Part shown: piece by piece, positions 1 through 8,904 of the stretch
Position numbering within the stretch: position 1 is the first letter of the stretch
How the letters are laid out: every line of letters begins with the position of its first letter
DNA from: Kallotenue papyrolyticum
GTDB lineage: Bacteria > Chloroflexota > Chloroflexia > Chloroflexales > Kallotenuaceae
Assembly (NCBI RefSeq): GCF_000526415.1
Contig: NZ_JAGA01000003.1
Coordinates: forward strand, 1,116,001 to 1,180,000
DNA length: 64,000 bases
Direction: 5' to 3'
Notes under the pieces: generated by a model
What the model saw: only the letters and a program-made list of their open reading frames with translations
The model's database searches: none
What the model was told of the DNA's origin: nothing
Position numbers and translations under genes: made by a program

Positions 1-167
1 ACTCGCCAGCACTCTCAGCGCAGGCTCAGTGTAGATCCGTCGCGGCAGCAAATCTATGCCAGGCGCATGATACCCACGCGATTGATCTGCGCATCCGCAC
101 TATACAACAGCGTTCGCCTCTGCTAGACTCAGCCTATCGGCGAGCGATGCATGCCAGGAGGGTGACC

Positions 168-410
168 ATGGCTCAGTGCGAAGTCTGCGGCAACGACTAC
201 TACCTGTCCTTCGAGGTCATCACGGCGGGAGTGCGGCACGTCTTCGACAGCTTCGAATGCGCGATCCATAAACTGGCGCCGATCTGCAATCATTGCGGCT
301 GCAAGATCATCGGGCACGGCATCGAAGCCAACGGCACCTTCTACTGCTGCGCGCACTGCGCCCGCCAACAGGGCGTGACCCAAGCGGTCGATCACGTGGG
401 CAGTCCCTGA
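168..410 (+). CDS. Small Cys-rich metal-binding protein
   Basis: An 80-residue protein of unknown function. The start is ATG 168, six bases after a strong AGGAGGG ribosome binding site at 156-162; an in-frame ATG at 147 has no such site. Cysteines and histidines are arranged as CEVCG near the N-terminus, a FECAIH segment in the middle, then CNHCGC, and CCAHC near the C-terminus. That gives enough ligands for two zinc sites. Short proteins with this layout are widespread conserved hypotheticals; a zinc-ribbon fold is my inference. It stands alone, divergent from the minus-strand block that starts with the SCO1 homologue. The 140 bases after it hold nothing recognisable. Confidence 0.75.
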   Translation: MAQCEVCGNDYYLSFEVITAGVRHVFDSFECAIHKLAPICNHCGCKIIGHGIEANGTFYCCAHCARQQGVTQAVDHVGSP

Positions 411-550
411 GGCCAACCTGCAGCCCGCGGCTCTGCCCGTGCTCCGGCACGACAATGCCTGGCTGAACCAGGCACGGCCGGTGGTATGCCACCGCGCCGG
501 CTGCAGCCTGCCCATCGGCGTGGCTGTTGCGTGGCAACCCCGCCGTGCCC

Positions 551-1150
551 TTAGCTACCTGCTCCCTCGCGCAGCAGGGCGCGCAGATCGGCGACCATCG
601 CCTCAACCGGCGTATCGTAGGGGAACAACAGGCGCCAGCGGCCCTGCCGATCGAGTACATAGGTGTAGGTACCGTGCAGCCGGGGATCGAGGCCGGCGTG
701 GTGATCGCCATGCGCCTGCGCGTTGGCGTCCACGCCCGCGCCGAACTTGCGGCTCAGGGCATCGAGCTGTTCGGGCGTCGGTTGCAGGCCAACAAATGCC
801 GGATCGAACGCGCTTAGGTAGCGCGCCAACACCTCGGGCGTATCGCGCGCCGGGTCGGTCGAGATCATCACAAAGCGCACCTGTTCGGCATCGGCACCCA
901 GGTGCGCGCGCACCTGCTTCCAGATGCCCATGGTGATCGGGCAGAAATCGGGGCAGTTGGTGTAGCCGAAGTAGAGCAGCACCAGCTTACCGCGCTGATC
1001 GCTGAGCCGGAAGGGCTGGCCGTGCTGATCGGTGAGCGTCCAGTCCGCGATCGGCTCCGGTGGATCGAGCAGCGTGCCGGTGAAGCGATGCGGCCCACCA
1101 CAGGCCATCAGCGCCAGTAGCGTCAAGAGCAGCGCGAGAAAACGTTTCAC
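551..1150 (-). CDS. SCO1/SenC family copper-chaperone lipoprotein
   Basis: A 199-residue SCO1/SenC/PrrC homologue with a thioredoxin-like fold, normally needed to load the CuA site of cytochrome c oxidase or for extracytoplasmic thiol redox. An N-terminal hydrophobic segment ends in the lipobox LMAC (Cys17), so it should be a lipoprotein on the outer face of the membrane. The copper and redox cysteines are in TNCPDFCP (Cys66 and Cys70), and the distal histidine is His159 in RLHGTYTY. A His-rich insertion (HGDHH, about 148-151) precedes it. The start is GTG 1150 with GGAGGAG upstream. No oxidase genes lie nearby. Confidence 0.9.
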   Translation of the reverse strand: MKRFLALLLTLLALMACGGPHRFTGTLLDPPEPIADWTLTDQHGQPFRLSDQRGKLVLLYFGYTNCPDFCPITMGIWKQVRAHLGADAEQVRFVMISTDPARDTPEVLARYLSAFDPAFVGLQPTPEQLDALSRKFGAGVDANAQAHGDHHAGLDPRLHGTYTYVLDRQGRWRLLFPYDTPVEAMVADLRALLREGAGS

Positions 1151-1260
1151 GAACCCATGCTCCTCCGCGATCGACTCGCTTGCAGCCTACCGCCGACGGC
1201 GCGAGGCGTCAATCGGTTGGTCGCCGGAGCAGCGTCGGCTCGCGATCCGAGGGAGCAGCT

Positions 1261-2190
1261 CTAGCCCTGACCGGTCATCTGCTCCCAGGCGCCGGGCCGC
1301 ACGATCGCGTCGGCAACACGCGCGACGCGGGCCATCACCGCCACATCGTGCACGCGCACGATGTCGGCGCCGGCGGCAATGCCCAGTGCAACGGTCGCTG
1401 CCGTGCCTTCCACCCGCTCGTGGGGCGGCGCGCCACCCAGCGCCAAGCCGATGAAGGACTTGCGCGAGGTACCAAGCAGGATCGGATAGCCCAGCGCGCG
1501 CAGCTCGCTCAGCCGCCGTAGCAGCTCGACGTTCTGCGCCGGTGTTTTGCCGAAACCGATACCGGGATCGATGATGATCCGCTCAGCGGAGACGCCATGG
1601 TCGAGCGCCACCTGCACGCTGGCGCGCAGATCGGCGATGATCTCGCCCAGCAGATCGTCATAGTGCACGGCGGGATAGTGCCCGCCGATCGCCCCGCTGC
1701 CGGCGCGCGCGCGGCGGTTGTGCATCAGGATCATCGGCGCGCCGCGCTCGGCGGCCAGCCGCGCCAGCGCGGTATTCCAGCCGCCATCGGGTAGGCGCAG
1801 CCCCCAGACATCGTTGATGATATCGGCACCGGCATCCAGCGCCGCGGCGACCACCTCGGCCTTCCACGAGTCGATCGAGATCGGCGCGTCGTAGCGCGCG
1901 CGCAGGGCAGCGATCACCGGCACGACGCGTTCGCGCTCGGTGACGGCATCCACCGGCTGCGCGCCGGGACGAGTGGATTCGCCGCCAACGTCGAGGATAT
2001 CCGCGCCCGATTGGAGAAAGGTTTGCGCCTGCTGCAGCGCCTGAGCAACGGCAGTCTCGCCGTCGCGCCACAAACCATCGCCCGAAAACGAGTCGGGCGT
2101 GATGTTGAGGATGCCCATGATGTAGGTGCGCGCGCCCCAGGCGAACGTACGGCCGCGCACCACCAGTGCCGGCATCTCGCGCTGTGTCAT
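1261..2190 (-). CDS. folP: Dihydropteroate synthase
   Basis: A 309-residue cytoplasmic enzyme that joins 6-hydroxymethyl-7,8-dihydropterin diphosphate to p-aminobenzoate to make dihydropteroate in folate synthesis; it is the sulfonamide target. The pterin signature NITPDSFS lies at about 29-36, the second signature DVGGESTRPG at 67-76, the Lys-containing loop in TSRKSFIG near 240, and the terminal RVHDV motif near 288. The length is usual for the family plus a slightly long N-terminus. ATG 2190 is preceded by GAGGATGGTGCC. It sits downstream of a small membrane/coiled-coil gene and could be cotranscribed with it. No other folate genes are next to it. Confidence 0.95.
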   Translation of the reverse strand: MTQREMPALVVRGRTFAWGARTYIMGILNITPDSFSGDGLWRDGETAVAQALQQAQTFLQSGADILDVGGESTRPGAQPVDAVTERERVVPVIAALRARYDAPISIDSWKAEVVAAALDAGADIINDVWGLRLPDGGWNTALARLAAERGAPMILMHNRRARAGSGAIGGHYPAVHYDDLLGEIIADLRASVQVALDHGVSAERIIIDPGIGFGKTPAQNVELLRRLSELRALGYPILLGTSRKSFIGLALGGAPPHERVEGTAATVALGIAAGADIVRVHDVAVMARVARVADAIVRPGAWEQMTGQG

Positions 2191-2205
2191 GGCACCATCC
2201 TCAGC

Positions 2206-2511
2206 TCAAAGGACGCGCCGCATGCGTCGCGGCAGCCAGCGCAGCCCGCGCCGGCCACGGCGCGCTGCCACCTGGCGGGCCAGTTGCCGTTCCAGCCGCA
2301 GAAACTCCTCGCGCTCGCGGCGCAGCTCGCGCACGTGTTCCTCCTGCATGCGCCGGCGCTCAGCCTGGTAGGCGCGCTGGAAGGTCCAGAGCAAGAACGG
2401 CGCAGCGAGCCACCACCAACTCCCCAACTCCGAGGCCCAGCGCGCGTAGGTTTCGAGCTGGTGACGCAGCCCGCGCGCCACGGTGATGCGTCCCATGAGT
2501 GTGCGTTGCAT
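2206..2511 (-). CDS. Hypothetical protein with one membrane segment and a basic coiled coil
   Basis: A 101-residue protein I do not recognise. One Trp-rich hydrophobic segment (about 30-45, WWWLAAPFLLW) is followed by a strongly charged helix rich in Arg and Glu (about 50-90), which should form a coiled coil, and then an Arg-rich tail. The start ATG 2511 has GGAGG eight bases upstream. The gene lies 15 bases upstream of folP and downstream of the DedA gene on the same strand, so all three may be cotranscribed. No function is assigned. Confidence 0.6.
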   Translation of the reverse strand: MQRTLMGRITVARGLRHQLETYARWASELGSWWWLAAPFLLWTFQRAYQAERRRMQEEHVRELRREREEFLRLERQLARQVAARRGRRGLRWLPRRMRRVL

Positions 2512-2556
2512 CGGTGTGCCTCCTGCCGCGCCTGACTTGCAGGCGGCATGCCACGC

Positions 2557-3195
2557 TCAGGCCGGGCGCTGCAAGCGCGGACGGATCGCCCGCCGGTAGA
2601 TGAAGACCAGCACGGCCACGCCGATGGCGATCAGCACCAGCGTCTGGTAGCGCTCGATAAACGCGGCCACGCGATCGTAGTGCTCGCCCAGCAGCCAGCC
2701 GGCGTAGCTCAGCGCCCCGCTCCAAAGGGTGGTGCCCAGCACGGTGTAGAACACGAAGCGCGGCAACGACATGCGGCACATGCCGGCGGGGATCGAGATC
2801 AGGCTGCGGATAATTGGGATCAGCCGGCCAAAGAAGACGACCGCCTCGCCATGGCGCGCGAAGTAGCCCAGCGCGGTGTTGAGATCGTCCTCGGAGATAC
2901 CGATCCAACGGCCCCAGCGGCGCAGAAAGCGGCGAATCATGTGCTCGTCGGCCCACAACCCGATGTAGTACAGGATCAGCGCGCCGATCACTGAGCCGAG
3001 CATCCCGGCGATCACCACGGCCACGATGTTGAAGGTTCCCGAGCTGGCCATGAAGCCGGCCAGCGGCATCACCAGCTCCGAGGGGATCGGCGGAAAGACG
3101 TTCTCCAGCGCCATCACCAGCACGATGCCGGGGTAGCCCAGCGCTTCGATCACGTGCTGTACCCAACGGGCAATCGCTTCGACAAGTTGACTCAC
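2557..3195 (-). CDS. DedA family membrane protein
   Basis: A 212-residue polytopic inner-membrane protein of the DedA/SNARE-associated (VTT) superfamily, some members of which move undecaprenyl phosphate or phospholipids between leaflets. The family motif ENVFPPIPSELVMPLAG lies at about 28-45, the glycine-rich re-entrant region after it, and the second motif GRLIPIIRSLISIPAG at about 120-135 contains the conserved arginines. I prefer GTG 3195, preceded by GAGG at nine bases, over a TTG at 3219 that lacks a binding site. The last residues (RRAIRPRLQ) form a basic cytoplasmic tail. Confidence 0.9.
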   Translation of the reverse strand: MSQLVEAIARWVQHVIEALGYPGIVLVMALENVFPPIPSELVMPLAGFMASSGTFNIVAVVIAGMLGSVIGALILYYIGLWADEHMIRRFLRRWGRWIGISEDDLNTALGYFARHGEAVVFFGRLIPIIRSLISIPAGMCRMSLPRFVFYTVLGTTLWSGALSYAGWLLGEHYDRVAAFIERYQTLVLIAIGVAVLVFIYRRAIRPRLQRPA

Positions 3196-3252
3196 GCGCA
3201 ACCTCGCAGTTGAGATCAAACGGCTGCATTGTACGGAGCGGCTCTAGGCTTG

Positions 3253-4989
3253 TCAACGCCGTGTCTGCACGGCGGCCTCCAGCGCGGTAGGCGCCAGCGG
3301 CGCGGCGCGGACGGCGCGCTCGTGGCGGTAGGTCACCAGGCCGGGCGCTCCACCGCTGACCTTTTTGACATGGCGTCGTTCGGTGACCACCACTTCAGCG
3401 GCGGTGTCGTGACGCGCGGGCGAGAAATAGACTGCCAGGCCGGCGGCCTCCAGCAGCGTGCGCTCCGGCACCTGGCCCTGATGCTGGATCACCACATGCG
3501 CGCCGGGCATGTCGCGCACATGCAGCCACAGATCGTCGGGACGCGCCAGCCGGAAGGTCACCTCCTCGTTCTGGCCGGCGCTGCGTCCGACCAGGATCGT
3601 CAGTCCATCGCTGGAGCGCAGCCTGAGCGGCGCCAGGCGTGGACCGCGTGCGCGTTGGCTGCCCGACGCCTTGAGCAGACCCTGGTCCTGCAGCTCGCGC
3701 TCGATCGCGGCGATGGCTTCGTAGCCCTCGGCCAGCTCCAGCAGCGCCATGGTTTCGTCCAGGTAGCGCACCTGCGCCTCAGTCGCCGCCAGCCGTTCGG
3801 GCACGCCCTGCAGCGCGCCCTTGGCCTTGTCATACTCGCGGAAACGCGCCTGGGCGTTCTCGACCGGCGTTTTGGCAGGATCGAGGCGGATCACTTGATC
3901 CTCGACGCGCAGCTCGCGCTGGCCAGGTGTGATGCTGTGCAGAAAAGCGAAGATCATCTCGCCCTCCCAGCGCAGGCGATCCAGGGCCGCAGCGCGCGCC
4001 AACTCGCGCTCCAGCGCCTCGCACTGACGCTGGAGCCGCTCACGCGCATCCAGCAGCCGCCGACGCAACGCCTCACGCCGCTGCGCATGGCCGCTGATGG
4101 CGGTGCTCGCGGCGTAGAAGGTCTCCAGCGCGGCGCTGATGCTGGCGACCGGGCGGACATCAGGGAACTGCGTCATGTGGTAGGGCGCGAAGGCCAGCGG
4201 CGTCTGATCCTGGTAGGCCAGCGAGGGCGCGAACGGCGCGCTCCACAGACGGCGCAGCTCCTCGGCGATGGCGGCCGCCGGCAGATCGGGTCCCGGCACC
4301 GCATCCGGATCGCCGGTAGCGCGGCTCAGCGCTTCGCGCGCCTGCTGGGGCGAGACCCCGGCAAACAGACGCGCCAGGGCGCGTGGCAGGTCGCCACCCG
4401 CGCCGAGCGCCTCGCGCACATCAGCCGGCGTTGCGCGACGTGGATCGCGCTGGCCGGCGGGCGCTGCGGGCAGCGTATAGACTTCGCGCGGCAGCACTGC
4501 CCGCCGTCCGCCGTCGCCCGGCACGCGCCGCACGGCATCCAGGATCAGGTTATCGTCGTCGACCAGCACGATGTTGGCGCGCGGACCGAGCAGCTCCAGC
4601 ACCAGCTCGCAGCGCAGCTCCTCATCCGCGGCCTCGTCCGGCGCATCATCCTTGCGTGGCCCGCGATGTTTGAGTATACTCAGCACCACGATGCGCTCAA
4701 GATCCGGTTGCTGAATGGCGGTGATCATGCCGTTGCGAACGTACTTGCGCAACAGAAGCAGCAGCGGCGTCTCGCGTTCAACACCACGGGTAGGCCGTGC
4801 GCCGATCAGCTGCACGCGCGCGGCGCGCGGATCGGCATCGGCCAACAGGTACACGCGCTGGCCGGCATGATACACCTCCAGCGCCAGACTCAACGGTGTC
4901 GGCATGAGCACGCGCTGGATGCGTCCACCGAGCACAGTGCGGCGCAGTTCATCGACAACGGCGGCCAGTGTGAGAGCATCAAACTGCAT
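3253..4989 (-). CDS. rqcH: RqcH/NFACT family ribosome quality-control protein
   Basis: A 578-residue homologue of bacterial RqcH (also annotated FbpA/PavA; Rqc2/NEMF in eukaryotes). RqcH binds obstructed 50S subunits carrying peptidyl-tRNA and recruits tRNA-Ala to add C-terminal alanine tails for degradation. The order is NFACT-N (about 1-200), a helical coiled-coil middle rich in Arg, Glu and Leu (about 270-430), and the C-terminal NFACT-R domain (about 450-560) with DDLWLHVRDMPGAHVV and the Tyr/Phe-rich AVYFSPAR segment. ATG 4989 has GGAG upstream; an earlier in-frame start overlaps the gmk side. The usual Asp-Arg pair in NFACT-N appears as ERIV here (about 103-104). Divergent from gmk. Confidence 0.9.
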   Translation of the reverse strand: MQFDALTLAAVVDELRRTVLGGRIQRVLMPTPLSLALEVYHAGQRVYLLADADPRAARVQLIGARPTRGVERETPLLLLLRKYVRNGMITAIQQPDLERIVVLSILKHRGPRKDDAPDEAADEELRCELVLELLGPRANIVLVDDDNLILDAVRRVPGDGGRRAVLPREVYTLPAAPAGQRDPRRATPADVREALGAGGDLPRALARLFAGVSPQQAREALSRATGDPDAVPGPDLPAAAIAEELRRLWSAPFAPSLAYQDQTPLAFAPYHMTQFPDVRPVASISAALETFYAASTAISGHAQRREALRRRLLDARERLQRQCEALERELARAAALDRLRWEGEMIFAFLHSITPGQRELRVEDQVIRLDPAKTPVENAQARFREYDKAKGALQGVPERLAATEAQVRYLDETMALLELAEGYEAIAAIERELQDQGLLKASGSQRARGPRLAPLRLRSSDGLTILVGRSAGQNEEVTFRLARPDDLWLHVRDMPGAHVVIQHQGQVPERTLLEAAGLAVYFSPARHDTAAEVVVTERRHVKKVSGGAPGLVTYRHERAVRAAPLAPTALEAAVQTRR

Positions 4990-5072
4990 CGGCGTCTCCG
5001 TCACCGGGCGGGCAGCACGCCCGCCGTTCATTGTACGCAAGTGGCCGCCGGCGCGCCACCCCTGAGGAACTC

Positions 5073-5711
5073 ATGGATCTGGATTGTCGCGAACTGAACC
5101 CGATCATCTGTGGGCAGCCGCCCGTTCCGCTGCTGGTGATCCTGTCGGGACCATCGGGCGTGGGCAAGGATAGCGCGCTGATGCGCATGCGCGAGCTAGG
5201 CTTTCCCTTCCACTTCGTTGTCACCGCCACCGACCGCCCGCAACGGCCCGGCGAGATCAACGGCGTGGACTACCACTTCGTCACCACGGCCGAGTTCGAG
5301 CGCATGATCGCCGAGGGCGAGCTGCTGGAATGGGCGCGCGTGTACGGCGACTACAAGGGCATTCCCAAGTGGGATGTGCGCAACGCGCTGGCCAGCGGCA
5401 AGGATGTCATCCTGCGCATCGACGTGCAGGGGACGACCACCGTCAAAAAGATCGCGCCCGAAGCGGTGACGATCTTTCTGGCGCCCAGCCAGTTCAGTGA
5501 TCTGCGCGAGCGGCTGCAATATCGCCGCACCGACTCGCCTGATCAGATCGAGGAGCGCCTCAAGCAGGCCGCACGCGAGATGGAAGCTATTGATCAATTC
5601 GATTATGTTGTGATCAACCGGCCCGATGGCCTGGACCTGGCCGTGAGCCAGATTCGCTCGATCATCTTCGCCGAGAAACAACGGGTCCGTCCCCGCCGCG
5701 TACGTCTCTGA
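5073..5711 (+). CDS. gmk: Guanylate kinase
   Basis: A 212-residue cytosolic kinase converting GMP to GDP with ATP. The P-loop is GPSGVGKDS (about 27-35), with Asp where many guanylate kinases have Ser or Thr. The GMP-binding lid follows: TDRPQRPGEINGVDY replaces the usual TTRxxRxGExxGxDYxF, and then LLEWARVYGDYKGIP. The C-terminal RxxYRRTDSPDQIEERL region fits the family. I take ATG 5073 because GAGGAAC lies just upstream; the frame is open further upstream without a better site. It is divergent from rqcH, and a TPR/membrane protein starts three bases after its stop, so the two are probably cotranscribed. Confidence 0.88.
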   Translation: MDLDCRELNPIICGQPPVPLLVILSGPSGVGKDSALMRMRELGFPFHFVVTATDRPQRPGEINGVDYHFVTTAEFERMIAEGELLEWARVYGDYKGIPKWDVRNALASGKDVILRIDVQGTTTVKKIAPEAVTIFLAPSQFSDLRERLQYRRTDSPDQIEERLKQAAREMEAIDQFDYVVINRPDGLDLAVSQIRSIIFAEKQRVRPRRVRL

Positions 5712-5714
5712 TCC

Positions 5715-6650
5715 ATGTCGCGACCGGTCATGCCAGGCCAGCCCGATGCCGCAGCTCTGATCGAGCAGGGCCGCGCTGCGTTGTTGCAGGGCGATCGCGC
5801 CACGGCCCGCGCCCTGCTGGAGCAGGCGATCGCGCAGGCCCCCGACAGCGATGAGGCCTGGCTCTGGCTGGCCGGCACGCACACCGATCCGGCGCTGATG
5901 GCCGCTTGTTTGCGCCGCGCGCTGGCGATCAATCCTCACAACGAACAGGCGCAGGAAGGCCTGCACTGGCTGGCCGAGCAGCATGGCAGCGCGTTCGATG
6001 CGCCGGCGCCACCCGCAGGCGCGGCAACCGCAGCGCCACCCGCGCCCCTGAGCACGGCCTCGGCCATGCCCGACGTGGATCGGAGCTGGCCGGCGCTCTT
6101 GGAAGCCGCGCTCCATCCCTTGGCCGCGGGCGCGCTGCTGGGTCTGACGCGGCTCACCGCCTGGCTCTGGCCGGCGGAGCTGCTGCGGCTGCGTCAGGAT
6201 CAAGCGCTGGGACTGGCGGGCGCGCTGGGCATCACCCTGCTGACAGCCCTGGCCCATGGCGGCGCGCTGCTGCTGGCCTGGCTGGCGCTGGGGCGACTGA
6301 TCGACCGCATACGCGTCACCGGACGCGGCGATCGCTTCGATAGCCTGCTGCGCGTCGGTCGCGCCTGGACACCGGCCTACCTGTGGAGCGGCGCGCTGGT
6401 GGCGCTGCTGCTGGGGTTGCGGCTCGGTCCTGCCGGCTGGCGGACGCTCACGCTCCTGGCCGGCGTGCTGCTGCTGATCGGCGCGGCGCTGGTTGGCCGC
6501 CGCTTGTGGCGCCTGCCGACAGCCCTGGGCCTAGCCGAGGAGCGACAGCCATCGGCAGCGCTGCAGCTGCTGATCGGCGCGCTGCTGGTGGCGCTGCCAG
6601 GCCTGCTACTGGCCGGGTGGCTGTCCAGGGCGTTGTGGCGTATTATTTAG
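5715..6650 (+). CDS. TPR-domain membrane protein
   Basis: A 311-residue protein I can only describe. The N-terminal ~80 residues form about two tetratricopeptide-like helical pairs (QGRAALLQGDRATAR, then ACLRRALAINPHNEQAQ). A Pro/Ala linker follows (about 95-115). The C-terminal half has roughly four to five hydrophobic helices separated by Arg-rich loops. It begins three bases after the gmk stop, and its 3' end overlaps the convergent membrane-protein gene by eight bases. A start at Met6 is possible. A cytoplasmic TPR module on a membrane anchor suggests a scaffolding role, which is inference only. Confidence 0.7.
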   Translation: MSRPVMPGQPDAAALIEQGRAALLQGDRATARALLEQAIAQAPDSDEAWLWLAGTHTDPALMAACLRRALAINPHNEQAQEGLHWLAEQHGSAFDAPAPPAGAATAAPPAPLSTASAMPDVDRSWPALLEAALHPLAAGALLGLTRLTAWLWPAELLRLRQDQALGLAGALGITLLTALAHGGALLLAWLALGRLIDRIRVTGRGDRFDSLLRVGRAWTPAYLWSGALVALLLGLRLGPAGWRTLTLLAGVLLLIGAALVGRRLWRLPTALGLAEERQPSAALQLLIGALLVALPGLLLAGWLSRALWRII

Positions 6651-8787
6651 CGCCGGCGATCTTGGTCATTTCCACAGCGATCTGCAGCACCGCAATGCCC
6701 AACTGTCGGGTCGTATCCAGATCATCGACCGTGTGTGTGCGCAGCTCAAAGACGTTTGCGCCGGGCACCAGCATCACGAGCAGCCTATAATCACGCAGCA
6801 TAGCATCCAGCGTCAGGTGCGCCACCTGCTGCGAGCCCTGCCAGAGCGTCGCCGTCTGCGAGCCGATCCCGTGCGCAACGACATGCAACTGCACCAATAC
6901 TGGGACGGCAAACGGGTTGGTTAGGCTGAAGGTGCTGCGTTGCGTACTCCAGCGCCAGACGCGACCATTGGCCTGTTCCAGATCGTGCCAGCCGGTACCA
7001 AGCGCGACAAATGGACGACAGGCCTGCGCGTCAACCGGGAGCTCGTACCAGAGCAGCTCGGCATCCTGGTAGCGTGGCGTCGGCGGCGCGCCGGTGAGCA
7101 TGGTCAGCAACCGCTCCAACGCAGCCTGCTGCTCCGGCGTCGTCTCGGCCCGTGTCAGCAGGACATGCCGCACCGGCGCAGCACATTGCATCGCCTGCAG
7201 GTCGTCACGGTCGAGCGGGATGATGTCGGGCCGGTAGGCCATGGCCGCCAGCATGCCCAGCCAGGGGTTGGTTTCCAGGGCGCGATACGGCGGGCGGCGG
7301 GCGACGTAGCCGCCCAGGATCGGCTGCTCATGCACAAGCTGCCGGCGCAAGGCGCGACTGCTTTCCATCCACTCCAGCGGCAGGTCGGCCACGGCTCCCG
7401 GAGCGGAGCGCAACTGCGCAAGCCAGGCCGGCGTATCGAAGGTGAGCTGCGTGCGCGCCGGCGGCCAGAGCTCCAGGCCGGCCAGGCCTACTACCAGCAC
7501 CAGCAGGCCATACCAGCGGCGACGCGACAGACGCTGGCGCAGGTGGTGCAGCGCCAGACCGGCAGCCACGGCCCCCACGACGATCAAGGGCACCGCAAAC
7601 TGACTCGGGCGGCGCGCCGTACTCATCAGCGGTAGGCGCTCCAACCAGGCGTACGGCAGCACCACGGGCGTGGCCCAACCGGCAAGGTACAGGCGCGGAC
7701 CGAGTGCCACCATCCAGCCACTTAATCCCGCCAGCCACCAGGCGCGGTAGGCGTGCCGAAACCAGACCATGCCTAGCCCAGCCAACGCCAGCAAGACCCA
7801 ACCAGCAGCAATGTAGTAGCCTTCCAGCGCGAACGGACCGCGCGCGGTTGCCATAACCAGCCGACGCGCCGCAGCGCCCCACCAGGGCTGACCGATCGCC
7901 GGAAACAAGAGGCCCAGACCATCCGCCGAAAAGCCCTCGATGTAGGCGCGCCAGATCGCATCGCGAGAGGCGGTCGTCGGCAACTGGTGACGCACGCGCA
8001 GCACACCTATCGCCAGCAGGCTCAGCAGCGCCAACAGCCCGGCGCTAAACAGGGCATAGCGCCGCAGCCGCGCCTGGCGCTCTGGAGCAAACCACCAGCT
8101 CAGCGGCAGCCAGGCAGCGGTGAAGCACAGGCAGACCACCAGCCAGTACCAATCGGTGAGCACCACCAGCAGAAGCGCAGCCAGCGCCGCCAGGTGATCA
8201 CGCCACCAGCCGCGCCGCTCCAAACGGACCAGCATCAGCAGGTAGAGCGGGATCCATTGAATACTGAGCAGATTGATCTGCGCCACCTCGACGCGCAGCA
8301 TATGGAAGGGCGCAGCCGTAAGCAATGCGCCACAGATCCAGGGGATCACCGCGCCCGGCACAAAGGCACGCACCAGCAGAAAGGTGCAGTAGCCGGTCAG
8401 CGCGACCGCGGTCAGTACGGCCAGATTGTAGGCCGCGATCGGTCCCCAGATCGCCTGCACAGGCAGGAAGGGCAGGGTCGTGACTGGGCTCAAGGTCTGT
8501 ACATACATCTGGACGCCCTCCGGAAAATACAGCCAGGACGACCAGAACAGGTTGAGACCACGAGTCACCGCGTGATGCGTCCACCACATGTTCCACACAT
8601 TCTGCGACGCATCCGCATAGTAAGCCATACTTTCGGCCACCGTCGCACTGCGCAGGCGCGTCACCAGCGGCCAGGTCAGCGCGATGCTGAGCACCAGATA
8701 CGCACTCAGCGCGCCGATGTGAATCCAGCAGAGGCGTGTCCAAGCACGCACCCGCGTGCCTGCACGCCGTTGAGCTCGGTGCACCAT
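6643..8787 (-). CDS. Large polytopic membrane protein, GT-C-like
   Basis: A 714-residue protein with about a dozen hydrophobic helices over the first ~470 residues and a soluble C-terminal ~220 residues, probably extracellular. The first long loop has an acidic and aromatic cluster (YADASQNVWNMWWTHHA, about 57-73) followed by FPEGVQMYVQTLSP. That resembles the first extracytoplasmic loop of GT-C-type lipid-linked sugar transferases, where an Asp is catalytic. The substrate is unknown. There is no obvious ribosome binding site before ATG 8787. It could instead be a YfhO-like membrane protein without transferase activity. Confidence 0.7.
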   Translation of the reverse strand: MVHRAQRRAGTRVRAWTRLCWIHIGALSAYLVLSIALTWPLVTRLRSATVAESMAYYADASQNVWNMWWTHHAVTRGLNLFWSSWLYFPEGVQMYVQTLSPVTTLPFLPVQAIWGPIAAYNLAVLTAVALTGYCTFLLVRAFVPGAVIPWICGALLTAAPFHMLRVEVAQINLLSIQWIPLYLLMLVRLERRGWWRDHLAALAALLLVVLTDWYWLVVCLCFTAAWLPLSWWFAPERQARLRRYALFSAGLLALLSLLAIGVLRVRHQLPTTASRDAIWRAYIEGFSADGLGLLFPAIGQPWWGAAARRLVMATARGPFALEGYYIAAGWVLLALAGLGMVWFRHAYRAWWLAGLSGWMVALGPRLYLAGWATPVVLPYAWLERLPLMSTARRPSQFAVPLIVVGAVAAGLALHHLRQRLSRRRWYGLLVLVVGLAGLELWPPARTQLTFDTPAWLAQLRSAPGAVADLPLEWMESSRALRRQLVHEQPILGGYVARRPPYRALETNPWLGMLAAMAYRPDIIPLDRDDLQAMQCAAPVRHVLLTRAETTPEQQAALERLLTMLTGAPPTPRYQDAELLWYELPVDAQACRPFVALGTGWHDLEQANGRVWRWSTQRSTFSLTNPFAVPVLVQLHVVAHGIGSQTATLWQGSQQVAHLTLDAMLRDYRLLVMLVPGANVFELRTHTVDDLDTTRQLGIAVLQIAVEMTKIAGAK

Positions 8788-8904
8788 TGTCTTTGCATTT
8801 GGAACGATAGGCTTCGCGACGTACTTCGATCGGCCGGGGACTGCCGATCACGACCCTCGTTGCGAGGTTCGCGGAACGCCTATCTGGAGCGGATCAGGGC
8901 GCGG

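Noticed and set aside
3229..5097. Long plus-strand open frame opposite rqcH
   Set aside because: It is antisense to a clearly coding gene, its translation is low-complexity (Arg/Gln/His-rich) and matches no family.
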